From Vulcanimicrobiota bacterium (GTDB lineage: Bacteria; Vulcanimicrobiota; Vulcanimicrobiia; Vulcanimicrobiales; Vulcanimicrobiaceae): a stretch of 64,000 bases of DNA. The notes under the pieces were generated by a model. The model had not been told where the DNA came from. It was given only the letters and a program-made list of their open reading frames with translations, and searched no databases. The position numbers and the translations under genes were made by a program. This document shows positions 51,983 to 59,483 of this stretch, piece after piece (positions within the stretch are counted from its first letter, which is position 1; every line of letters begins with the position of its first letter). The stretch is taken from NCBI GenBank assembly GCA_027306785.1, contig DAHUZB010000009.1, positions 1 to 64,000 of the forward strand. The letters are read 5' to 3'.

Positions 51983-52867
51983 ATGAAACGATTAGCGCCG
52001 GGTGTTTGCTTTGCAGTCATTGCGATGTTCGCATGGGCGTTAGCCGCGTCGGCGCCCGCGAGCGCCGAAACGGAGTTTTGTCCGGCCAGCGTCGGCGTGC
52101 TTCATCCGCTCGACGGAGACTGGACCGCAAGCCTGTATTCCTTCGCGCTCGATGCGCAAGGCGCACGCCATGTCACGGCCGACGTGATGGTGCTCACGGA
52201 TGCCGGATGGTTCGATATTGCCGTGCCTTCCACGCAGATCGCGGAACGGGACAAGCGGTTCCGCGATCCATACCAGGTGTTCACCTATCCGACGTTCACG
52301 TCGGCTCCCGTCTACGTACGTTTTCCGAGCGCCGTTCACGTCGCCGCCGCCTTCGTTGCGGACGCGGCGGCGCCCGACGACGGAGCGTCCGGATGGGCCG
52401 CGCGCGGGAAGGTCGTTTGCCAGGCGCCGGCGGGCTTCGGCCTCCCGTCCGAGCCGCGGGCGAGCGGCGACATGGGCGTCCCGGGTTATCCGATCAAGTT
52501 GCTCAATCCGCGTACCGACCTTACCGCGCCGCCGCCCGCCGGTGCGCCGCTACTCCACGCGGTTGCGGCGAGCGCACCCGGATCGACTGCATGCGCGGTG
52601 CCTGCGAAAAATGCCACGGTGACGGCGGTCGTAAACATTTCGAGTCCGCCTGACGAGATGCCGTCGGAACGTATGATCGCCATGGCCGAGATCGCAATCG
52701 GTGCCGATGGAAAAATCGCTGACGAGCACATCGTCGTTCCCTCCGGCAACGCGATGTTCGACAATCATGTGCTCGCGACGGCGAGGCTTTCCACGTACGC
52801 CGCGGGCCGTTCATTCTGCCGAAGCGCGCCCGGCTATTATTTGTTTCGCGTAGACTATCACCCATGA
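51983..52867 (+). CDS. Secreted protein with TonB-C-like C-terminus
   Basis: The 294-aa protein has a signal peptide (hydrophobic stretch PGVCFAVIAMFAWALAASAP, cut near ASA). A central beta-rich region of unknown kind is followed by about 85 residues resembling the TonB C-terminal fold (MAEIAIGADGKIADEHIVVP, then FDNHVLATARLSTYAAGRSF). Two Cys pairs could form disulfides. It lacks the TonB membrane anchor and Pro-rich spacer. The start overlaps no gene and has no clear Shine-Dalgarno sequence. The following 135 bp (52868-53002) has only a weak 5-bp hairpin. Confidence 0.65.
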   Translation: MKRLAPGVCFAVIAMFAWALAASAPASAETEFCPASVGVLHPLDGDWTASLYSFALDAQGARHVTADVMVLTDAGWFDIAVPSTQIAERDKRFRDPYQVFTYPTFTSAPVYVRFPSAVHVAAAFVADAAAPDDGASGWAARGKVVCQAPAGFGLPSEPRASGDMGVPGYPIKLLNPRTDLTAPPPAGAPLLHAVAASAPGSTACAVPAKNATVTAVVNISSPPDEMPSERMIAMAEIAIGADGKIADEHIVVPSGNAMFDNHVLATARLSTYAAGRSFCRSAPGYYLFRVDYHP

Positions 52868-53002
52868 ACGTTATCGCGACGTCACGGCGCAACACGTAAG
52901 CATGTGCGACTCCTTCTACTTCGAACGCCGTAGCGTGCGGCTTTCGAGGAATCCCTCGTCGGCGCAAGAAAACAGCGGGCTCGCAAGGGTAAGGAGCACG
53001 CC

Positions 53003-54163
53003 GTGACCGCATCCGTTGAGATTCCCGTCGACGAACTCGTACGATATCGTCGCCATTTTCACGCGCATCCCGAGCTCTCGCTCGAAGAGCACGAGACGCT
53101 CGCCTTTATCGAGGGCGAGTTGCGCGACTGCGGCTTCGACGAGATTCGTTCCGGCGTCGGCGGAACCGGACTGCTTGCCACGTTACGCGGCGGAAAACCC
53201 GGCCCGGTCACCCTGCTGCGCGCCGATATGGACGCGCTGCCGATGCAGGAGACGGCCGACGTGCCGTACCGCTCCACGCGCGACGGCGCGATGCACGCGT
53301 GCGGCCACGACGGGCACATGGCGATTCTGCTGAGCGCGGCGCGTTCGCTCGCGCGCATGCGTGCGGAAATCCCCGGCACGCTCGTCTTCTGCTTTCAGCC
53401 GGGCGAAGAGGGCCCCGCGGGCAACAAGCTCATGATCGACGACGGCGCGCTCGAGCATCCGCACGTCGATCGCTGCTTCGCGTTGCACCTGTACAGCGGG
53501 CTCGACGTTGGGACCGTCGGCATCCGCGATCACGCCTTCTTCGCATCCTCCGACCGCTTCGAGCTAACGCTCACCGGAAAAGGCGGTCACGGAGCGATGC
53601 CGCACGCATCGGTCGATCCGATCGTCGCCGCATCGCACCTGGTCACGATGCTGCAGACGATTCCGAGCCGCGAGATCGCCCCCAAGGATCCGGTCGTCGT
53701 GACGGTCGGCAAACTCGAATCGGGCACCACGTTCAACGTGATTCCCGATCACGCGACGATGCTCGGCACGGTGCGCGCGATGAGCGACGAGGTGCGCCGC
53801 TCGATCCCCGAGCGCATGGAGCGCATGGTCGAAGGGCTCTGCGACGCGATGCGCCTGGATTACGCGTTCGAGTACCACTGGGGCTATCCGCCGACCGTGA
53901 ACGATCCGGCGATGGACGACGTCGTGCGCGACGTTGCGCGCGAGGTCGTCGGGTCGGAGAACGTCGTCGATCCGCACGACATCGTGATGTGGGCCGAGGA
54001 TATGTCGTACATGATGAACGAGCGGCCCGGGGCCTACTTCATCGTGGGCGTGCGCGGCCCCGAGCGCGGCGTCGAACCGCAGCACAGCGCGCGCTACGAC
54101 ATCGACGAACGCGCGCTCGAGGTGGGCTTCAAGATGATGGTCGGGATCGCGCTGCACGGCTGA
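53003..54163 (+). CDS. M20 family metal-dependent amidohydrolase
   Basis: The 386-aa protein starts at GTG with AAGGAG upstream. M20D signatures: RRHFHAHPELSLEEHET, LRADMDALPMQE, HACGHDGHMAILL, QPGEEGPAGN with the catalytic Glu pair, and MWAEDMSYMM near the C-terminus. The family includes hippurate, N-acyl-amino acid and indole-acetyl-amino acid hydrolases. It is cytoplasmic, and the substrate is not deducible. Confidence 0.93.
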   Translation: MTASVEIPVDELVRYRRHFHAHPELSLEEHETLAFIEGELRDCGFDEIRSGVGGTGLLATLRGGKPGPVTLLRADMDALPMQETADVPYRSTRDGAMHACGHDGHMAILLSAARSLARMRAEIPGTLVFCFQPGEEGPAGNKLMIDDGALEHPHVDRCFALHLYSGLDVGTVGIRDHAFFASSDRFELTLTGKGGHGAMPHASVDPIVAASHLVTMLQTIPSREIAPKDPVVVTVGKLESGTTFNVIPDHATMLGTVRAMSDEVRRSIPERMERMVEGLCDAMRLDYAFEYHWGYPPTVNDPAMDDVVRDVAREVVGSENVVDPHDIVMWAEDMSYMMNERPGAYFIVGVRGPERGVEPQHSARYDIDERALEVGFKMMVGIALHG

Positions 54164-54175
54164 GCCGCGCGGGCG

Positions 54176-54403
54176 TTACCCGTTGCCGCGAAGGAAGCGC
54201 TGCAGCGTCTCCGCGCCCGATTTCATCGCGGCTTCCAGATCGTCGAGCGCCGCCTTGGTCTGTTCGTGGGTGGCGTCGGCGCTGCGCCGCGCCTGCTCCA
54301 TCAGCGCCGCGCGCAGTTTGTCGCTCTCACCGAGCGTCTGCGCCAGTTTCTCTTGCAGGTCGCGTGCGTGCTCCATCGCCTGCTTCATGGAGTCGTCGTT
54401 CAT
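54176..54403 (-). CDS. Small coiled-coil protein
   Basis: The 75-aa protein is almost entirely helical with heptad spacing (MKQAMEHARDLQEKLAQTLG and on to the end) and rich in Ala, Glu, Lys and Gln. No family is recognised; it could be phasin-like or a small structural protein. It overlaps the upstream gene by ATGA, so the two small proteins are probably made together. Confidence 0.6.
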   Translation of the reverse strand: MNDDSMKQAMEHARDLQEKLAQTLGESDKLRAALMEQARRSADATHEQTKAALDDLEAAMKSGAETLQRFLRGNG

Positions 54404-54747
54404 CGGCTATCCTCACTCTCGGTAACGGTGAGCACCCAGCGGATCGCGCGCGCGTATTGATCGAGCTCGCGTAGGCTGCGCTGGAGGGCATTGAAGGCCG
54501 GGTCCTCACGGTAGATGCTACGCTTCTTCCCGGCCAGAAGTTTCCCGTACCGCACCGCGCTCTCGAGCTGTCGTTCGATCTCGGGCCATTCGACCTGTAG
54601 CGCGCGCTCCGAGGCGTCGCTGAGGCGGCCGATCACGGGCGCCGCGGCGAGTTCGGGCGCGTGCATCGCGCACTCCAGCCGCAGCAGCGCGTACTCGCTG
54701 CGCGCCGTGATGAACGATCCGAGCAATTGCACGAGACGAACGTCCAT
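54400..54747 (-). CDS. Small helical hypothetical protein
   Basis: This 115-aa helical protein is not recognised and has no signal peptide. The chosen ATG has GGGAG close upstream, and the longer frame beyond it is antisense to the divergent flavoprotein. Its pairing with the following coiled-coil gene suggests a two-protein module. A 123-bp gap separates it from the flavoprotein gene. Confidence 0.6.
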   Translation of the reverse strand: MDVRLVQLLGSFITARSEYALLRLECAMHAPELAAAPVIGRLSDASERALQVEWPEIERQLESAVRYGKLLAGKKRSIYREDPAFNALQRSLRELDQYARAIRWVLTVTESEDSR

Positions 54748-54870
54748 AGCTCCCGTTTCCCGCCTGTGCCGGGCTCGTCCCTTCGCGTGAAGGTCCCGAC
54801 CGGCGCTCTCGCCTACTATGCTCTTTCTAACGAGTCGGCATCGCGGAAGGATGCACGGGGGCGGCGCAAC

Positions 54871-56106
54871 GTGGCGGACGACGTTCGCAGGTATGTGATC
54901 GTAGGCAACGGTTTCGCGGGGACCACGGCGGCCGAGCAGTTGCGCAAGCACGACGCGGCCTGCGAGATCACGCTCTTCGGCGACGAACCCTATCCGCTCT
55001 ACAACCGCATCTCGCTGCCGCCGATGCTGCGCGGACAACTGCCGGAAGAGAAAGTCATGATGCGCGACCTCGCGTGGCACGAGGAGCATCGCATCGCGCT
55101 CAAACTCCGTACGCCGGTCGAAAGCATCGACGTGCACGATCGAACCGTGCTCGCGGACGGTCGCACGTATCCATTCGATGCGCTGCTGCTCGCGACGGGC
55201 GGACGCCCGAACGCCGCGCCCGCGCCCGGTGCGACGGGCGCGCACAACGTCTTCAATTTTCAGTATCTCGACGACACCCGCGCGATCTCCGAGCAGATCG
55301 ATCGCTCGAAAGCGGCGGTTGCGGTGGGCGGTTCATTCATCGCCTACGAGCTCGCCGAAGCGTTCGCCGCGCGCAAGATCGAGACGCATTGGGTGCTACG
55401 CGGCCCGCGCGTGCTGCATCGCCTGCTCGACGACGTGGCGGGCGAGTTCGTCGACGATGCGGCGCGCGCCGAGGGCGTGCATCTGCACTACGGCGACGAA
55501 GTTACGGAGTTCGTCCGTTCGAACGGCGCCGTCACCAAAGTGCGTACGAAGAAGGGCATGGAGATCGAGGCGCAGTGCTACGGCGTGGGTTTCGGACTCA
55601 CGATGAACGTAGAACTCACCGTGGGGACGCCGATCGAAGCGGGCGCGAGCGGTATTCTGTGCAACGATCGTCTGGAGACGAGCGTGCCGGGCATCTTCGC
55701 GGCGGGCGACGTCGCCGATTTCTACGATCCGATCCTCGAGATGCGCTACCGCATGGGCACGTGGAACAACGCGGGCGCGCACGGCAAGGTCGCCGCGCAG
55801 AACATGATGGGCGGCAGCGTCGCCTATCACGACGTGCCCGAATATTCATCGCTGCTCTTCAAAGGGCAGACGATCACGCAGTTCGGGCTCTCGCCCGACC
55901 TGCAGCCCGCGCTCGAAGTCGCGCGCACGATCGACCGCGAGAAGAAGTGGTATCGCGCGCTCTTTTTCTGGGATGAACGCTTGGTCGGCGGAATCATGCT
56001 CGGTAAGGGGAACCGCGCGGGCAAACGGAAGTACATCGACGCGATCAAAGCCAAAGAGCGCTTTCCGAAACCGCAATGGGAGGGTCTGCTGGAATGGACC
56101 GCATGA
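54871..56106 (+). CDS. FAD/NAD(P)-dependent pyridine-nucleotide oxidoreductase
   Basis: The 411-aa protein has an N-terminal FAD loop VIVGNGFAGTTAAEQLR, a middle NAD(P) domain AAVAVGGSFIAYELAEAF and the C-terminal FAD motif VPGIFAAGDVADF. It belongs to the group with NirB-N-terminal/rubredoxin reductase-like enzymes; there is no CxxC redox pair. Electron acceptor unknown. GTG 54871 is placed right before the Rossmann strand; GTG 54787 in the same frame is possible. It overlaps the selenocysteine-containing permease gene by 13 bp, which suggests that the pair function together. Confidence 0.85.
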   Translation: MADDVRRYVIVGNGFAGTTAAEQLRKHDAACEITLFGDEPYPLYNRISLPPMLRGQLPEEKVMMRDLAWHEEHRIALKLRTPVESIDVHDRTVLADGRTYPFDALLLATGGRPNAAPAPGATGAHNVFNFQYLDDTRAISEQIDRSKAAVAVGGSFIAYELAEAFAARKIETHWVLRGPRVLHRLLDDVAGEFVDDAARAEGVHLHYGDEVTEFVRSNGAVTKVRTKKGMEIEAQCYGVGFGLTMNVELTVGTPIEAGASGILCNDRLETSVPGIFAAGDVADFYDPILEMRYRMGTWNNAGAHGKVAAQNMMGGSVAYHDVPEYSSLLFKGQTITQFGLSPDLQPALEVARTIDREKKWYRALFFWDERLVGGIMLGKGNRAGKRKYIDAIKAKERFPKPQWEGLLEWTA

Positions 56107-57167
56107 TGGGCGCCGAGCGCGTCGACCGGTCACGATTGATCGCGGGGACCGCGATCTTTCTGGTCACGCTCGCCGCCGGGCTGCTCTACGTCAAGTGGCT
56201 GCCCTATTACGCCAAGAGTTTTATCGCGCTCTCGCATCACACGATCGGCGCCTCGATCGTGAGCGGCAAAGCGGCGGCGCCGCCCGCCGTCGGCCTCGCG
56301 GCCGCGTGGTCGTACGCGGTGACCTACTACTCGTTGATCTGGCAGGCGCTCGCGCTTGCACTCGTCGCGGGCGCCACGATCCAGGTACTCGTGCCGCGAC
56401 GTTGGATCCATCGCATCTTCTCCGGCAAGGATTTCCGCTCCGTGGCGATAGCAGGGACGCTCTCGCTCGGCGGGATGATGTGAACATGCTGCACCGGTCC
56501 ACTGGCAGTGGGCCTTCGCAAACAGAGCGCGTCAACGGGATCCGCCCTCGCGTTTCTGCTCGGTAACCCGGTTCTCAATCCCGCAGTTCTGATCTTCATC
56601 ACGGGCGTACTCGGCTGGCAGTTCATGCTGGTGCGCCTGATCCTGGGAGCGGCGCTCGTGCTCGGCACGGCGACGCTTGCCAATCGTCTCGTCGCCGACC
56701 GCGTCGACGTGGAAGTCGAGGACGCGCCGATCGAAGACGCTCGCAAGGGCGGACTCGATCTCTTCGTCGACTGGCTGAAGCTGCTCTGGTGGGAGATCTA
56801 CACGATCGTTCCCGGCTACTTCGTGCTCGTGCTGCTGCTCGGTGCGGCGCGCGCGTGGCTGTTCCATCCCGGCCTCACGCTCGCGGGCGGCGGCGTGCTC
56901 GTGCTGATCGGTCTTGCGATCGTCGGCACGCTCTTCGTCATTCCGACGGCGGGCGAGGTCCCGATCATTCAGACGCTGATGGGCTTCGGGCTCGGCGCTC
57001 CGGCCGCGGCGGTGCTCTTGATGACGCTCCCCGCGATCAGCCTGCCGACGCTCTTCATCGTGCGCAGCGCCTTCCCGCGGCGCGTGCTGCTCTTCGCCAT
57101 GCTCGCCGTGGCGCTCACCGGCCTCGTCGCCGGATTGATCGTCTCGCTGATCCCGGGCTTTACCTAA
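56094..57167 (+). CDS. YraQ/ArsP-type (PF03773) permease with in-frame UGA, candidate selenoprotein
   Basis: Read through one TGA (56481-56483), the frame encodes 357 aa with Sec at residue 130. Both sides belong to one permease: residues 1-129 have two or three TM helices; the region just after reads Thr-Cys-Cys-Thr-Gly-Pro-Leu-Ala-Val-Gly-Leu, then SALAFLLGNPVLNPAVLIF, the family signature, then about five more TM helices. Relatives carry Cys-rich GMMCxCC at this spot, so the TGA stands at a Cys. A SECIS-like hairpin follows, and selD is next door. ATG 56094 has GGGAGGG 9 nt upstream; ATG 56103 is possible. A sequencing error or plain nonsense mutation is less likely. Substrate unknown; an oxyanion or organo-metalloid is a guess. 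Confidence 0.85.
56481..56516 (+). promoter_or_regulatory. SECIS-like element of the permease gene
   Basis: After the TGA, GGTCCACT (56496-56503) pairs with AGTGGGCC (56507-56514): eight pairs including one U-G, closing a GGC triloop. Counting the U of UGA as 1, the loop is at 24-26, about where the E. coli fdhF SECIS loop sits, and it begins with G as bacterial SECIS loops do. It lies wholly in coding sequence. Confidence 0.75.
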
Positions 57168-58200
57168 CCCGAATCCCCGGCTCGCCCACGATCGTGCCGA
57201 TGGCCGCCGCACGCACGCCGCGTGCGGCGGCTTGCGTTTGATAGCGGGCCGCATCGGCGGCGGGCATCGCGAGCAGCAGGCCCCCCGAGGTTTGCGCATC
57301 GGCGAGCAGCAAGCGGAGCGCTTCATCGACGCGCTCGTCGAAGCGTACACCCGCGGCGAGCGCCTGCGCGAGGTTCGTCTTGGTGCCCCCGGGTGCGACG
57401 CCCGCTCGCGCAAGTTCGAGCGCACCCGCGAGGAGCGGGACGTCGCTCGCGACGATCTCCGCGCCCGCGTTCGCGCCCGAGACCATCTCGCGCAGGTGGC
57501 CGAGCAGGCCGAATCCCGTGACGTCGGTCGCGGCGTGCACCTCGCACCCGTCGAGCAGTTCGGCGGCGGTGCGGTTCAGCGCGCTCATCGAGGCAATTGC
57601 TACGGTCATCGCGTCGTCGCCGATGCGGTCGCTGCGTCGCGCGGTGGTGAGGATGCCGGTGCCGATGGGCTTGGTGAGCAGCAGCACGTCGCCGGGCTGC
57701 GCTGTCGAGTTGCGCAGTACGCGATCGGGATGGATCACGCCGGTGACCGCGAGGCCGTACTTCGGCTCGTCGTCTTTGATCGTGTGGCCGCCGATGATGT
57801 TGATGCCGGCTTCGCGCGCCTTGTCGGCGCCGCCGCGCAGCACCGCGCCGATCGTCTGCGGATCCATATCTTCGGGAAAGGCCGCGATCGCGAGCGCGCT
57901 GATGGGGCGTCCGCCCATGGCGTACACATCGGAGAGGGCGTTCGCCGCCGCGATCGCGCCGAAGGTGTACGGATCGTCGACGATGGGCGTGAAGAAGTCG
58001 ACGGTCTGCACGAGCGCGAGATCGTCGCGTAGTTTGTAGACGCCCGCGTCGTCGGCGGTGGAGGTGCCGACGAGCACGTTCGGGTCATCGATCGGGGGCA
58101 GCTCGCGCAAGACTTGCGCGAGGACGCTCGCGTCCATCTTGGCCGCTCAACCGGCGCAGGACGATAGATGCGTCAGGCGGTGCAGATCCTCTCTACTCAC
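57160..58200 (-). CDS. selD: Selenide, water dikinase, itself a selenoprotein (in-frame UGA)
   Basis: The full frame of 346 aa starts at GTG 58200, not at the ATG 58137 that a caller stopping at TGA would pick. Codons 10-19 read Thr-His-Leu-Ser-Ser-Cys-Ala-Gly-Sec-Ala, matching the SelD active-site loop with Sec18 (TGA 58149-58147) in the place of the catalytic Cys or Sec. The ATP-binding parts follow: GTSTADDAG, TVDFFTPIVDDPYTFG, SDVYAMGGRPISALAI and IIGGHTIKDDEPKYG. It makes selenophosphate from selenide and ATP. It overlaps the SenA-like gene stop, so both are one operon, and its 3' end overlaps the permease gene by 8 bp. Confidence 0.92.
58120..58149 (-). promoter_or_regulatory. SECIS-like element of selD
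   Basis: On the reverse strand, after the UGA, GGACG pairs with CGUCC around the loop CGAG (58135-58122). Two more pairs extend the stem beyond a single bulged U, as in the E. coli SECIS with its bulged U. The loop is at positions 20-23 from the U of UGA, with G in the first two loop bases. Confidence 0.7.
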
Positions 58201-59443
58201 AGGTCCGAAACCCCGTCAGGATGTCGCGTCGTTGCGGCCGATAGAAATTTCTCCAGCGCGTCGTGATCATGCGCGCGCGCGTGGACCACGCGCCGCCGCG
58301 CAACACGACGTGATCGCCGAACCACGGCTCCGAGTATTCGCGGTACGGATCGGGGGCGAAGCCCGGATACGGGCCGAACGGCGTCGAGGTCCACTCCCAC
58401 ACGTTGCCGAGCAGGTCGCGCACGCCGAAAGGGCTCATCCCCGCGGGGAAGGCGCCGACCTCGGTGAGTTCACCGTACCAGCCGTCAAGATTGGCATGCT
58501 GCGGGGTCGGCTCGTCCTCGCCCCACGGATAGGTGCGACGCGTGCCGCCGGTCGCGGCGATCTCCCACTCGGCCTCGGAGGGCAGGCGTTTACCGACGAA
58601 CGCGCAGTAGGCCTGCGCTTCGAAGGCGTTCACGCCGACGACGGGCTCGTTCGGTGCGAGCGCGATCCAGCGGTCGAACGAACGGCGTTCCCACCCCTGC
58701 GCACCGCGGCGCCACGAGAGCGGATGCAACGGCTGTGCCTCCGCAAGCCAAACGCGGCCCGCTTCGCTCCAATGGTCCGCGTTGTCATACCCGCCCGCCT
58801 CGACGAAACGCACGAACTCGGCGTTGGTCACCGGTTCGCGCGCGATCGCGTACGCGTCGAGATGCACGTCGTGCTCCCACTTTTCGTTGTCCCACACGAA
58901 GGCGTCGGTCGGGCGCGCCCCGATGCGATAGGTTCCCGCCGCAATCGCAACGTGTTCGCCGGAGCGATCGCCGCGCGGCGGTGCGTGCGGCGGCGGAAGC
59001 GGCGGCTTCGCGTAGGCGAGCCCTTGACGCGTGTAGAGGATCGCTTCGCCGTGCATATCTTCGTGGTGCAGCGCGAGGCGGCTGAAGTAGCGCGAGGCGG
59101 CGGTGGGATCGTCGCCGATGCCGGCGATCGTGCGTTCGAGCTGCTCGGCGAGATATGCGAGCGTACCCGCGCGATCGGGCAGCGGCAACGCCCAGCGATC
59201 GTCGTGCGCGACGCGCGCGGAATCGTACAGCCCGTCGGCATCCGCACGCATCGGCGGCGCGCCCGCGAGCGTGCGCAGCGTCCAAAACTCGGCGAAATAC
59301 GCGACGTGGCCGAGCTCCCAGAGCATCGGGTTCACCGTCGCGAGCAGGGGCAGGTGCAGTTGCTCGTCGCGGAGATCGCGCACGTAGGCGAGCGTCCGTC
59401 GCCGGGCGTCGCGCAGGGCCGATCGCAGATCGAGCTCGCTCAT
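58193..59443 (-). CDS. senA: EgtB-like selenoneine synthase (SenA candidate)
   Basis: The 416-aa protein has an N-terminal DinB-like four-helix part with the iron ligands (ELGHVAYFAEF and LHHEDMHGEA, HxxxH) and a C-terminal formylglycine-generating-enzyme domain (GTYRIGA, VTNAEFVRFVEAGGYDN, KRLPSEAEWEIAATGG, NVWEWTSTPF, LRGGAWSTR). This is the EgtB/SenA architecture of mononuclear iron sulfoxide/selenoxide synthases, which join cysteine, a thiol sugar or a selenosugar to hercynine. The overlap with selD and divergent senB point to selenoneine, as in the senABC clusters described in Variovorax, rather than ergothioneine. No hercynine methyltransferase EgtD is nearby. Confidence 0.85.
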   Translation of the reverse strand: MSELDLRSALRDARRRTLAYVRDLRDEQLHLPLLATVNPMLWELGHVAYFAEFWTLRTLAGAPPMRADADGLYDSARVAHDDRWALPLPDRAGTLAYLAEQLERTIAGIGDDPTAASRYFSRLALHHEDMHGEAILYTRQGLAYAKPPLPPPHAPPRGDRSGEHVAIAAGTYRIGARPTDAFVWDNEKWEHDVHLDAYAIAREPVTNAEFVRFVEAGGYDNADHWSEAGRVWLAEAQPLHPLSWRRGAQGWERRSFDRWIALAPNEPVVGVNAFEAQAYCAFVGKRLPSEAEWEIAATGGTRRTYPWGEDEPTPQHANLDGWYGELTEVGAFPAGMSPFGVRDLLGNVWEWTSTPFGPYPGFAPDPYREYSEPWFGDHVVLRGGAWSTRARMITTRWRNFYRPQRRDILTGFRTCE

Positions 59444-59483
59444 CTCAAGGCGAGGTCGTTCTACGCCGCGAAACGCGCGCCTT

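Noticed and set aside
52868-53002. Terminator in the 135-bp gap after the secreted protein
   Set aside because: Only a 5-bp stem with a 4-nt loop is present and there is no T-tract, too weak to call.
56481-56483. Reading the permease as a pseudogene cut by a nonsense codon
   Set aside because: The frame is otherwise intact on both sides, the TGA falls on an expected Cys site, a SECIS-like stem follows, and selD with its own in-frame TGA is adjacent.
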